From the NCBI RefSeq assembly GCF_009827615.1, contig NZ_WTYU01000001.1:1075001-1139000 (forward strand): DNA of 64,000 nucleotides, given 5' to 3'. The position numbers and the translations under genes were made by a program. Positions 55,116-63,611 of this stretch are shown in pieces. The notes under the pieces are model-generated. The model ran no database searches. It saw only the letters and a program-made list of their open reading frames with translations, and was not told the DNA's origin. Position 1 is the stretch's first letter, and every line of letters starts with the position of its first letter. Source of the DNA: Allopontixanthobacter confluentis. GTDB lineage: Bacteria > Pseudomonadota > Alphaproteobacteria > Sphingomonadales > Sphingomonadaceae.

Positions 55116-56363
55116 GTGACCTTCGCTTCTATTCCTGCCCGTGCCGCCCTGTGCGTGTCTTTTGCCCTGTTGAGTGGGTGTATTTCCGGCCCTGCGCCTG
55201 CAAATCATCAATCGGCGCTCTACGCACCGCAGCAGGTTGTCGGCTCCCACAGCGGTCAGCCCGAAGGTGACTGGATCGCTGCAACACCTCTAGCTCGCGT
55301 TTCGCCGGCTTGCGACTGGCCCGCCCCGCGCGAGCTGAACACCTATCGCAAGGCACAGATCAACGAATTTGCCTCGCAAAGCGCGCCGCTGGCCCCCGGC
55401 GACCGGCTGTCGATCCGTGTCTTGGGCGACAGCGACAATCTTACAGGAACCTATGTCGTCGATATTGACGGCGCCGTCCGCCTGCGCGGGGTCGCCCCTT
55501 CCCGCGCAGGCGGCGGCACTTTGTCCGATTTGGAAGCCACACTGCGCCAGAGGCTGGTCGAGGCCGGTATTGTACGAGCGCTGCGCAATTCGGTCACCGT
55601 CTCGCTGGTAGAGGCCGCGGGTGTTTCTGTCGCTGTTACCGGCGCGGTATTCGAACCCCAGGCTGTCTGGGCCGGCGAACGCACGCCGGAAAGCCGGATA
55701 GGCTTGAAGGAAGGCGATGCGAGCGGCGATGCTAATGTTTCGCGCTCGGTCGCAACGGCCATTCGCGCTGCGGGCGGCGTGCGCCCCGATGCCGACGTTC
55801 AGCGCATCTACCTTATTCGCGGCGACGCTTTTGTCGAGCTCGATCTGTCGGGCCTCGTCCATGGTTGGCGCGCCGATGATATCGAGCTGACCGCAGGCGA
55901 CCGGATCATCGTGCCAAGCCGCCAATGCTTCAACGCCGACCTCGTCCGACCGACTCCCCTCACGCCTCCCGGTATTCGCGTCTACATGTCGAACCTCACG
56001 CGCAGCGCAAACAACAATGCCGGTGCTGCCATCGGCAAGGAAACGACGTCGCTTCCCTATGGCACGCGGTTCCTGCAGGCCCTTGTCGCTGCGAACTGTG
56101 TGGGGGGCAGCTTCATGCAGTCTGATCGCCGCGCGGTCCTGATTTCCCGCAATCCCTTGAACGGGCGCAGCGTGGTCATCGAGCGCGACATCGAGAAGCT
56201 CGTGCGCGAAGCGGATCGCGATGCCTATGATCCCTATCTCATGCCGGGCGATGCCATTGCATGCTATGACAGCCGCTGGACCAATCTGGCTGAAGCGATC
56301 GGGCTAATTTCCCAAGGCGTGAGCACGGTTACGCCAGCCATCTTGCTGGACAATGCGCTGTGA
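55116..56363 (+). CDS. polysaccharide export outer-membrane lipoprotein (Wza-like)
   Basis: 415 residues. A lipoprotein signal peptide ends at C22 (FALLSGC). The polysaccharide-export (PES) domain begins near APGDRLSIRVLGD (about residue 92) with DIDGAVRLRGV, followed by two SLBB-type domains. Such proteins form the outer-membrane channel for exopolysaccharide. The GTG at 55116 has GGAGA 7 bases upstream. It overlaps the Wzz-like gene by one base (TGATG) and is the first gene downstream of promoter P2. Confidence 0.9.
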   Translation: MTFASIPARAALCVSFALLSGCISGPAPANHQSALYAPQQVVGSHSGQPEGDWIAATPLARVSPACDWPAPRELNTYRKAQINEFASQSAPLAPGDRLSIRVLGDSDNLTGTYVVDIDGAVRLRGVAPSRAGGGTLSDLEATLRQRLVEAGIVRALRNSVTVSLVEAAGVSVAVTGAVFEPQAVWAGERTPESRIGLKEGDASGDANVSRSVATAIRAAGGVRPDADVQRIYLIRGDAFVELDLSGLVHGWRADDIELTAGDRIIVPSRQCFNADLVRPTPLTPPGIRVYMSNLTRSANNNAGAAIGKETTSLPYGTRFLQALVAANCVGGSFMQSDRRAVLISRNPLNGRSVVIERDIEKLVREADRDAYDPYLMPGDAIACYDSRWTNLAEAIGLISQGVSTVTPAILLDNAL

Positions 56364-57787
56364 TGGAAGCTGCTGCCATTACCAGCGCTCCGCCGCCCCC
56401 ACGCTTTCTGCAGCGCGCCTGGGTGGTTGTGCGCGACGGGCTTCCTTCGGTCGGCCGCTACAGCCGCTATCTTGTGGCGCTGGCAGGGCCCCTCGCTCTC
56501 ATCTGGGGCATTACGGTCGCCTACGTTCTCTTCGCGCCGGACCGCTTCGACAGCCGAATGACGCTGATCCTGCCCGGCACCGGTGTAGGAGGTTCGCTGA
56601 ATCTCGAATCCATCGGCCAAGCGACGACCAACACTTCGTCGGCTTTTTCGAGCACTTCGCTGAGCCCGACCGAGAACTACAAGCGACTGCTCACGTCGGA
56701 CATCGTCCTGCGCGAGGCGGCCCGCCGCGCCGAAGAGGAGGAGGGAGATTTCCTGGCTCCGGCAATCAAGTTGATCGACCAGACGAACCTCATCGAGGTC
56801 GAAATGCCTGCCGGCGATCCCGCACAGGCCCAGAAGCGCATGATCGCGCTGCAGGAAGCGTTTCTCGCCGCACTCGACAAGCTTCGTGCAGACGAGGCTG
56901 TCGCACGCGAGGATGCGGATGCATCGCGCATTGCCGAACTCGAGGCCAAGGTTGAAGAAGCGCAGAAGGCCCTGCTCGATTTTCAGGGCGAGACCGGCCT
57001 CGTCTCGCTCGACCAGTTTGCCGGACGCGTGACCGCCCTAGACCAGCTTAAGGCCAGTGAACGCGACCGCCGGGTGCAGCTGGCCGAAAGCCGCGGCGGG
57101 GCAGGTCGGCTTGCTTCTTCGCTCGATATCTCGCTCGGCCAAGCGCGCATGGCGACGCGCCTCAAGGCAGATCCCCAGTTCCGAGAACTCCTGTCGCGCT
57201 ATGCGGCGGTTGCCTCGCAGCATACCGAAAGCGGGGCGACGTTGGGGGATGCCCATGCAACCATGGAAGAGCTCGCAGCAGAGCGCGATGTGCTGCGTTC
57301 CGCTCTGGGTCGGCGCGGCGCTGAAGTAAGCGGTGCCGGTGCTTCGCAGGTCCTTTCCTTTGCCGACCTTGCCGTCACCGACACGCGTGAGCGCCTGTTC
57401 GCTACGCTTACCGAACGCGATGCAAATGGCAGCGGGCACAAGGCAGCACTGGGCGAGCTGCGCCGGCAGATTTCCGAGCAGAATAGCGATACAAACGAAC
57501 TGGTGGGACGGGCCTCGCGTTTGGCCGATCTTATGCGCGATCTGCGCGTAGCCGAAGCGGTCTTCAGCTCGGCACTGGCGCGCTTGGACACGAACAAGTC
57601 TGATCCCTTCGCTTCCTACCCGCTCGTCCAAACGCTTGAGGCTCCTTCGCTTCCCCGCGCAAGGTCGGCACCGTCACCGGTTTTCGTATTGGCAGGTGCA
57701 ATTGCTGCCAGCCTTCTTACTCTCCTGGGATTTATGCTGATATGGCTGCGCCAGCCGATCATACGCAAACTCCTGCCGAACGCCTGA
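56363..57787 (+). CDS. Wzz-like polysaccharide chain-length/co-polymerase protein
   Basis: 474 residues. One membrane helix near residues 37-58 and another at about 440-462 bracket a long periplasmic coiled-coil region (ADASRIAELEAKVEEAQKAL; LDQLKASERDRRVQLAES). This is the topology of Wzz/PCP co-polymerases. There is no C-terminal tyrosine-kinase domain, and no kinase gene in the window, so it is of the kinase-less type. The ATG at 56363 overlaps the preceding stop; a GTG one codon earlier is equivalent. It overlaps the polymerase gene by 46 bp. Confidence 0.85.
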   Translation: MEAAAITSAPPPPRFLQRAWVVVRDGLPSVGRYSRYLVALAGPLALIWGITVAYVLFAPDRFDSRMTLILPGTGVGGSLNLESIGQATTNTSSAFSSTSLSPTENYKRLLTSDIVLREAARRAEEEEGDFLAPAIKLIDQTNLIEVEMPAGDPAQAQKRMIALQEAFLAALDKLRADEAVAREDADASRIAELEAKVEEAQKALLDFQGETGLVSLDQFAGRVTALDQLKASERDRRVQLAESRGGAGRLASSLDISLGQARMATRLKADPQFRELLSRYAAVASQHTESGATLGDAHATMEELAAERDVLRSALGRRGAEVSGAGASQVLSFADLAVTDTRERLFATLTERDANGSGHKAALGELRRQISEQNSDTNELVGRASRLADLMRDLRVAEAVFSSALARLDTNKSDPFASYPLVQTLEAPSLPRARSAPSPVFVLAGAIAASLLTLLGFMLIWLRQPIIRKLLPNA

Positions 57788-59013
57788 CCGGCCGAGCGAT
57801 AGCGGCCACCTGGCTGCTCTGGCTGGTCGGCGGGCTTTACATCGCTGGCCCGGTGATCGGATGGTTGCTCGCCGCGCTGGTCTTCGTTGAGCTTTACCTT
57901 GGCCGCAAGAGCCTTGCGCTTATCCCAATCACAGTCTGGATCTGGCTCGCCGCAATGGCAGCGATGCTCGTGATTTTGTGGGTTGGCCACAGCAATTTTT
58001 CGCTCGGCACCGGGCAGACCATCAAGAGTTCGATTGGCTGGGCGAAAGGCTGGGCGCTGATCGCGCTTTTCCCGCTTGCCGGGGCGGTGCTGGACATTCG
58101 CCTGTCCGTTATCGTCCGCGCGGTCTGCCGTCTGGGCATGTGGACGCTCATCATCCTGCCACTGTTCCTGGCCGCTCCGTCCATTGGCTTGCCCGAAACT
58201 CTATGGGTATCGCCTCTGCGCGTGGTCGGCGGGCCGGGACCGGAATATTTCGCGACAATCCTTTACACGATCGAACCGGGTACAGGCACGCCGCGCTGGC
58301 AGTTCTTCGCGCCATGGTCGCCTGCTGCAGGGATGGTCGCCGTAATCTACCTCTTCATCGCCGCGCAGGAAAAGAGCCGGTCGTGGCGGCTGGTCGGGAT
58401 AGCGGGTTTCCTTGCCATAGCGCTGCTGTCGCAATCGCGTCTCGCCCTCGTCGCCATTGCCATCGTCGCGCCGATCGTCTGGGCCGCTGCGCGTGTGGAC
58501 CGCGGATGGCTGTGGTGGCTGGGCGCTGCTGCCGTCCTGGTGATCGGCCTGTTCGGCTTCGAACTCGTCGCTTTCATCGAACAGCTCGCTGCTGATTTTT
58601 CATCCGCCCGGGCAGATTCCAGCCGCGTGCGGGCCGCGCTCGGCCGGATCGCGCTAGAGCGGTGGGAGAACGAGGCGTTCTGGTTCGGTCACGGCGTTGT
58701 GGAAAACGGGCCGCATCTGGTCGAATACATGCCCATCGGAAGCCATCACAGCTGGTATGGGCTTCTTTTCGTGAAGGGGCTTCTCGGCGCACTTGCCCTT
58801 GCTGTTCCGCTCTTCCTGACGCTCGGGCGCCTTGCTTTGACGGCCAGGGCCGGGGCGGTCCAGTGCACCGGTTTTGCACTGATCCTCGTGCTGGTTCTCT
58901 ATTCCTTCGGCGAAAACCTCGAGATCCTGGCCTACCTGTTCTGGCCCGCTCTGCTCCTGATTGGCAAGGCGCTTGCCGCGCCGCCTTCAGGCGACATGGC
59001 TACCACCCAATAA
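57742..59013 (+). CDS. Wzy/O-antigen-ligase-like polysaccharide polymerase
   Basis: 423-residue polytopic membrane protein with about ten to twelve helices and a large periplasmic loop before the last ones (FGHGVVENGPHLVEYMPIG, then SHHSWYGLLFVKGLLGALA), the H-containing pattern of Wzy/WaaL-family enzymes. It would polymerise lipid-linked repeat units in the periplasm. Its ATG lies inside the 3' end of the Wzz-like gene in another frame (46-bp overlap), unusually long but with no better start. Last gene of the P2 operon, followed by a terminator. Confidence 0.85.
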   Translation: MAAPADHTQTPAERLTGRAIAATWLLWLVGGLYIAGPVIGWLLAALVFVELYLGRKSLALIPITVWIWLAAMAAMLVILWVGHSNFSLGTGQTIKSSIGWAKGWALIALFPLAGAVLDIRLSVIVRAVCRLGMWTLIILPLFLAAPSIGLPETLWVSPLRVVGGPGPEYFATILYTIEPGTGTPRWQFFAPWSPAAGMVAVIYLFIAAQEKSRSWRLVGIAGFLAIALLSQSRLALVAIAIVAPIVWAAARVDRGWLWWLGAAAVLVIGLFGFELVAFIEQLAADFSSARADSSRVRAALGRIALERWENEAFWFGHGVVENGPHLVEYMPIGSHHSWYGLLFVKGLLGALALAVPLFLTLGRLALTARAGAVQCTGFALILVLVLYSFGENLEILAYLFWPALLLIGKALAAPPSGDMATTQ

Positions 59014-59015
59014 AA

Positions 59016-59054
59016 ACCGCCCGCCGGGACCGTTTGGCGGTCGAGGCGGGCGGT
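59016..59054. terminator. rho-independent terminator between convergent exopolysaccharide operons
   Basis: A 10-bp stem, ACCGCCCGCC (59016-59025) with GGCGGGCGGT (59045-59054), and a nested GACCG/CGGTC hairpin in the loop. Followed on the minus strand by TTTTTATT, so it fits best as terminator of the leftward operon; it may also end the rightward one. Confidence 0.85.
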
Positions 59055-59077
59055 CCTTGCCAGGCCTGGGGTCGCAA

Positions 59078-60112
59078 TCAGGCGCGGGCAAGCTCGTTGT
59101 ATTGGTGGGAGCGATGCTCTTTCGCGGGCGCAGCCGCACGCTCGATGACTTCCTTCCAGCCGCGAATGATTTCGTCGTGCTGGGTTGATACGCCGGCCCG
59201 CGCTGCGCGGCCCAGCGCAGTAAGGTCCCTTTTGATGAGGTCGCTGACGGCGTTCGCTATTTCCTCTGCCGTCCCTAGCGGCGCAACCAGCCCGCCGCCC
59301 GCCCAGGCCTGTTCGGGCAGGCCGTCGACATTGGCCACGAGGATGGCTCGGCCAGCCATGCGCGCTTCAGTGGCGACAAGCCCGAAGGATTCGTGCTTTG
59401 AAGGCATAACCACAACGTCGCATTGTGCGAGCCACGGTGCCGGATCACCGCAAGCTGGCATGATGTTAACCTGAGGGATAGCGTTGGCGAGAACCGTCAG
59501 CGCTTCCTCATCAGGGCCTCCACCGAACAGCGTCAGCTCGACCTCGTCGTGGCGCAAGTATCCGACTGCCTCGATCAAGGCGCCAAAGTTCTTCTCCTGC
59601 GAGAAGCGTCCATAGGCAAGCAACCGCAATGGGCCGCGATGCTCGATCCTGTCGGGCACGCGGCTCAGCTCGAAGCGCCCGCTCCAGGGAAGGATGGTCG
59701 TGACTTTCCGCGCGGGAATACCTGCCTCGACCAGCCATTGTGCCTGCGCCTGCGAAACGGATATGAGCTCGTCTACTAAGCCCGCCGCCAAGCGAAGCAG
59801 GAGCCTGAATCGCTTTGGGGAGGTCACCCGCAGCTGCTCGAAAGATCGCGTGTAGCTGTGTTCGACCTGGACGATACGCGCCTGCAGATTGCGTTTTCGC
59901 AGGGCTGCCAGATAGGGCAGCCGGCTCCAGCAGGGCGGGACATGGATGACGATAAGATCGGCGTCGAGGAGAGGCGCATCGCTCATGTTTCGCTGCATCG
60001 CCAGTGTTGTCGACCGCGACAGGCGGGTCATCGTCGGCTCCTCGAACAGAGAGAGGGCACGGCTCACCCCGCCCATGGCGAAGTCGTCGAGCAGGTGGAC
60101 GATACGGATCAT
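59078..60112 (-). CDS. family 4 glycosyltransferase (exopolysaccharide)
   Basis: 344 residues, GT-B fold: N-terminal RIVHLLDDFAMGGVSRAL with the Gly-rich loop, C-terminal LLAYGRFSQEKNFGALIEAV and the E-x7-E motif in SKHESFGLVATEARMAG. It would add a sugar from an NDP donor to the lipid-linked repeat unit on the cytoplasmic face. The ATG at 60112 overlaps the stop of the upstream GT2 gene (ATGA). Last gene of the leftward wzx operon, 24 bp before the terminator. Confidence 0.9.
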   Translation of the reverse strand: MIRIVHLLDDFAMGGVSRALSLFEEPTMTRLSRSTTLAMQRNMSDAPLLDADLIVIHVPPCWSRLPYLAALRKRNLQARIVQVEHSYTRSFEQLRVTSPKRFRLLLRLAAGLVDELISVSQAQAQWLVEAGIPARKVTTILPWSGRFELSRVPDRIEHRGPLRLLAYGRFSQEKNFGALIEAVGYLRHDEVELTLFGGGPDEEALTVLANAIPQVNIMPACGDPAPWLAQCDVVVMPSKHESFGLVATEARMAGRAILVANVDGLPEQAWAGGGLVAPLGTAEEIANAVSDLIKRDLTALGRAARAGVSTQHDEIIRGWKEVIERAAAPAKEHRSHQYNELARA

Positions 60113-61095
60113 GCTGCGGCTTTCAGAAATGGGCGCGCCAAGCGCTGGAAGTTTTTCGGTCCGGCCACCTGGGCCACACAAATCGCTGCATAGGTCGTTG
60201 CCGATTTGACCGGTTCTTCGAAAATGATGCGCAATTCTGATCGCATCGCACGAGCAAAGAAGTCCCGGGCCAGCGCGGCATTTCCAAGCTGCACCGAACG
60301 GCGGGCGAGATAGCGCAGCTGGTAAGCGCGGGCGCGAGGTCCGTGGCGCGCCACCAGGTCTGGAGCATTCGTCCTCGCGATGTCGAGCATGCGCGACCAG
60401 CTGAGATACTGCTTGACCACGTTCGCGGACAAGGCGCCGCTGATGATCCGGTAATCGGTCAGCAGGCCCTCGATGCCTTCAAATAGCACGCCATGAATCG
60501 AGGCGAGACGCACCCAGAGCTCGATGTCTTCCGACTGTCGGAAGGTCTCGTCGAACCAGCAGGTGCGGCTCCGCACGTCAGGATGACGAAACGCCGCCCG
60601 GTCGAGCATTATCTTGCGGAAGACTGGCGCGCTGCCATTGCCGACTGGGTTGCGGCAGAGAATATCGGCCTCGCTTACACCGGTAAGTTTGGGGCGCATG
60701 GCGACCTTCATGACCTCTCCATTCTCGTCGATCAGCCGCGATCCGGAATAGCTCACGCCGATGTCGGGATTGGCCTGGAGGTGGACATAATGAAGCAGCA
60801 GCTTATCCTTGTGCCACCGGTCGTCGGAATCCAGCAGTGCGACGAACGGAGCGCTGGCACAGGCGATGCCTGTATTGCGCGCGCCGGCGAGGCCCCGGTT
60901 CGGCTGCGACACGATGTGGATGCGCGGATCGTCGAAGGTCCGCGCGATTTTCACCGAATCATCAGAGCCGCCGTCATCGACGATAATCAGCTCGAAATCG
61001 GTAAAGGTCTGGTCCAGAACCGATTGGATCGCCTCCTTAATATAGGACTGCACATTGTAGACTGGCATCACGACGGACATGCGGGGCAAACTCAT
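60109..61095 (-). CDS. family 2 glycosyltransferase (exopolysaccharide)
   Basis: 328 residues. The GT-A nucleotide-binding start is SVVMPVYNVQSYIKEAIQSV, the first Asp pair is IIVDDGGSDDS, the metal-binding DxD-type motif is LLDSDDRWHKDK, and the catalytic-base region is FDETFRQSEDIELWVRL. A helical C-terminal domain of ~90 residues follows. It is 26 bp from the upstream GT2 gene and overlaps the downstream GT4 gene. Similar layout and C-terminal region to its neighbour suggest the two arose by duplication. Confidence 0.92.
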   Translation of the reverse strand: MSLPRMSVVMPVYNVQSYIKEAIQSVLDQTFTDFELIIVDDGGSDDSVKIARTFDDPRIHIVSQPNRGLAGARNTGIACASAPFVALLDSDDRWHKDKLLLHYVHLQANPDIGVSYSGSRLIDENGEVMKVAMRPKLTGVSEADILCRNPVGNGSAPVFRKIMLDRAAFRHPDVRSRTCWFDETFRQSEDIELWVRLASIHGVLFEGIEGLLTDYRIISGALSANVVKQYLSWSRMLDIARTNAPDLVARHGPRARAYQLRYLARRSVQLGNAALARDFFARAMRSELRIIFEEPVKSATTYAAICVAQVAGPKNFQRLARPFLKAAA

Positions 61096-61121
61096 GGCAA
61101 GGTTCCTTCAAGACTCGATAA

Positions 61122-62051
61122 TCAGGCGAAAATTATGGTTCGTGCGCGTTCGGGAATGACGCTGCCGGCGATGGCCGCGCCAAGCGTCATCAAACCGCGA
61201 CTGCCATTCCCGAGGAAGGCCTTGCTGTCGCTGGCAATCCCCTGGCGGACAAAATCGCGTGCCAGAGCCATGGTGGTTCCGGAACGCAGTGCACGGCGCG
61301 CGAGGTAGCGGCAGTAGAGTGCCTCGCCGCGCTTTACATCGATTTCGTGCGACCACTGCTCGGCCAGCTTTCTCCATCCGGCCAGCATCGCCTGGAAGTC
61401 GCAGCTCAGGCCTTCTGCGCTCATGCGGTAGCCGACAAGCGTTTCGGGAATGCCGCGCAGCAGGCGTCCCCCGCCGACCAGCCGGGACAGCAAGTCCTGG
61501 TCCTCGACATGGCGCATCTGGCGGTGGAAGCCGCCGATCTCCAGAAAGGTGTCGCGCTCGATCACAAGATTGCTCATCGTGCATACGACATTCTCAATTA
61601 CCACATCCTCGAGCGCGCAGTAACCTTCGCGGACGGTGGAGCTTGTGCGGCCGGCCCTGATCTTTCCGGGCTTGTCGGGGCAGAACGCAATCCGTGCGTA
61701 GCTCGCCTCGATCGCTGGATCGCTGTCATGCAGCGCGCGGTGCCTGGCCAGCTTGTCGCAGTGCCAGATGTCATCGGCGTCGAGAAAGGCGAGATACTGG
61801 CCGCGCGCCTTGGCAACCCCTAGATTGCGAGCAGCGGAAACCCCTTGGTTCGGCTGGGTCGCGACCTTGATACGAATATCCGTAGCTCCCTTGCGAAGCA
61901 CGACAGGCAATGTCAGATCTTCCGATCCGTCGTCGATGACGATCAGTTCGAAATCCTCGTCGCTCTGGGCAAGGACGCTATCGATGGTCTCTTGGATAGT
62001 CAGCTCGGCATTGTAGGCGGCGATCACTACGGAGAAGGTTGGGTCGGTCAT
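61122..62051 (-). CDS. family 2 glycosyltransferase (exopolysaccharide)
   Basis: 309 residues. The fold markers are SVVIAAYNAELTIQETIDSV, VIDDGSEDLT, the DxD-type FLDADDIWHCDK, and HRQMRHVEDQDLLSRL. The ATG at 62051 lies 2 bases after the stop of the flippase gene. A much longer in-frame reading up to 62804 exists but is an antisense-free shadow of the flippase gene with no similarity of its own, so I excluded it. A C-terminal helical region like that of the neighbouring GT2 (YCRYLARRALRSG versus YQLRYLARRSVQLG) is seen. Confidence 0.92.
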   Translation of the reverse strand: MTDPTFSVVIAAYNAELTIQETIDSVLAQSDEDFELIVIDDGSEDLTLPVVLRKGATDIRIKVATQPNQGVSAARNLGVAKARGQYLAFLDADDIWHCDKLARHRALHDSDPAIEASYARIAFCPDKPGKIRAGRTSSTVREGYCALEDVVIENVVCTMSNLVIERDTFLEIGGFHRQMRHVEDQDLLSRLVGGGRLLRGIPETLVGYRMSAEGLSCDFQAMLAGWRKLAEQWSHEIDVKRGEALYCRYLARRALRSGTTMALARDFVRQGIASDSKAFLGNGSRGLMTLGAAIAGSVIPERARTIIFA

Positions 62052-62053
62052 GT

Positions 62054-63328
62054 TCAGAATCCTTTCGAGCTGGCGATGAGGCGGAGATTGGGCGAGCGAC
62101 CGGAAAGGCTCGCAAGGGCAGCAGGGATGAAGATGGCGGCAAGCCCCGCTCCGTAGCCGAAGCACGCCCAGGCGAGACCGGTGCTTGCACCGACTGCGAG
62201 ACCACCGAGAGCGGCAGCGCTGGCAAGGGCAGTGATGAGGGTTTCGGCCTGCGGCCTGCCCGAGGCGCGATAGGCGGCGCCGACAATGGAGCCGGCGTAA
62301 AGCGGTAGAGCAGCGCAGGAGAGCATAACGATGTAGGGCGTTGCCGCGACCCAGTAGTCGCCGAAGACGAGCGGGACATAGAAGGGCGCAAGCAGGGCCT
62401 GTGCCGCGACAACCGGCGCAAGCATTGAAAGGCCGGTGGCGAAGGCCTTGCGCAGCTCGCGGAGGGCATGTCTGGCCTTCGCCCTGGCGAGATGCGGGAA
62501 GATCACCAGGTTGCAGGCGGCCACGAAGCTCTGTGTAATGCCGAGCCCGACGTTGAAGGCGAAATAGTAGATGCCAAGCGCTTCTGTGCCGAGCATCGCG
62601 CCGATCACCAACTTGTCGCCGTGCAGGCGGGCTGCGCCCAGCATTTCCGTGCCAAGAATCGAAGGGCCGAACACGGAAAATTCCCGGATGGAGGCTTTCG
62701 GCATGGCCGCATCGAGCCGCCAGGTAGAGCTTGTGCGGGCCATGATCGTCCAGATCGGGGCCGCGAGGAGTTTCGGCAGGACGATCGCCCATGCGCTGGG
62801 CCATACGATCACGAGCGCCACGGTGAGCAGGCTGTCCGCCATATTCTGCGTCGCGGTGATGCGGGCTACAATCGCCATGCGGTTTTCACGCATGGCGAGG
62901 AAGATATGCACCAGGCCCGGGGGCATGGCGAAATAGACGAGCGACAGCACGGCAAGCATCGCGGCGGCCTCGCCAAGATCGAAGATAGCGTAAAGCACCC
63001 CGGCAACGGCGAACTGGATCGCCGCTACGCCGACGCAAGTCATCCAGAAAAGGCTGTGCGCCATGCGGCAGAGAGCTGGCAGTTCCTCGCGTGTGGCGAG
63101 AATCAGGCGCTGCCCGATGCCCACATTTGCAAGGACACGGACGAGCTCGAAGAGACTAAGCGCGAGCGCTGCCGCACCAAAGATTTCGGGCGTGACGCGT
63201 CGCGCGACGATCAGCAGCGCCCCGAGGCGCACGACACGCGTAGCCGCCTCGGCCGAGCCGAACACCATCAGGCCCCGCACGAGCGGTGCGGCCTGGATGG
63301 CGGAAATATGGTGTTGAAAAGCGGTCAT
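62054..63328 (-). CDS. Wzx-like oligosaccharide flippase (polysaccharide biosynthesis protein)
   Basis: 424 residues, about twelve membrane helices, MOP-superfamily pattern, with GSAEAATRVVRLGALLIVAR at the start and a central HGDKLVIGAMLGTEALGIYYFA that is typical of Wzx/RfbX-type flippases. It would translocate the lipid-linked repeat unit to the periplasm for the Wzy-like polymerase. ATG at 63328 with GAGGT upstream. First gene of the leftward operon driven by sigma-54 promoter P3. Confidence 0.88.
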   Translation of the reverse strand: MTAFQHHISAIQAAPLVRGLMVFGSAEAATRVVRLGALLIVARRVTPEIFGAAALALSLFELVRVLANVGIGQRLILATREELPALCRMAHSLFWMTCVGVAAIQFAVAGVLYAIFDLGEAAAMLAVLSLVYFAMPPGLVHIFLAMRENRMAIVARITATQNMADSLLTVALVIVWPSAWAIVLPKLLAAPIWTIMARTSSTWRLDAAMPKASIREFSVFGPSILGTEMLGAARLHGDKLVIGAMLGTEALGIYYFAFNVGLGITQSFVAACNLVIFPHLARAKARHALRELRKAFATGLSMLAPVVAAQALLAPFYVPLVFGDYWVAATPYIVMLSCAALPLYAGSIVGAAYRASGRPQAETLITALASAAALGGLAVGASTGLAWACFGYGAGLAAIFIPAALASLSGRSPNLRLIASSKGF

Positions 63329-63360
63329 CTATACCTCGGGTTGCGTTCGCCGAGATCAAT

Positions 63361-63375
63361 TCAAGGACCGTGCCA
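63361..63375 (-). promoter_or_regulatory. sigma-54 promoter P3 for wzx-glycosyltransferase operon
   Basis: On the minus strand TGGCACGGTCCTTGA (preceded by TT): GG at 63374-63373, ten bases, then GA. It is almost identical to P2 (TTTGGCACG...TTGAA in both). The predicted start lies about 20 bp before the flippase ATG. Confidence 0.75.
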
Positions 63376-63428
63376 AATCTCGTAACCACGCAAATCCGGG
63401 GTTCGCGCCCCCTGTCGGTTCGAGCATT

Positions 63429-63485
63429 TCGCAGCTTGCGGCACGGAGTACGCAATATGCGTCGATCAACCATTGCAAATTGCAA
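63429..63485. promoter_or_regulatory. three tandem activator boxes (YGCA-N3-TGCR), wzx/wecG control region
   Basis: Boxes TCGCAGCTTGCGG (63429-63441), ACGCAATATGCGT (63450-63462) and TTGCAAATTGCAA (63473-63485); centres 21 and 23 bp apart. Same motif and spacing as at 54955-55009. They lie about 61 bp from the -24 element of P3 and 83 bp from that of P4. Confidence 0.75.
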
Positions 63486-63560
63486 AAAGTGATGGAGCGA
63501 GACCAAGCAGGATCTCGGGCGCCGCAAAAAAAGTTAGTCAAATCATCAATTTGCTGCGTT

Positions 63561-63576
63561 TGGCATGGCGTTTGCC
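63561..63576 (+). promoter_or_regulatory. sigma-54 promoter P4 for the WecG/TagA/CpsF gene
   Basis: TGGCATGGCGTTTGCC: GG at 63562-63563, exactly ten bases, GC at 63574-63575. It differs from the TGGCAC-N5-TTGC consensus at one position. The start site would be about 25 bp upstream of the ATG. Confidence 0.8.
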
Positions 63577-63611
63577 CTGCTCAGTGGAAATCCAACTGGA
63601 GGACCGCTCAA

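Noticed and set aside
62052-62804. Long in-frame extension (~250 codons) upstream of the GT2 gene on the minus strand
   Set aside because: It lies entirely within the flippase gene in another frame, has a Pro/Arg/Cys-rich composition with no domain, and the ATG at 62051 gives a normal family 2 start.
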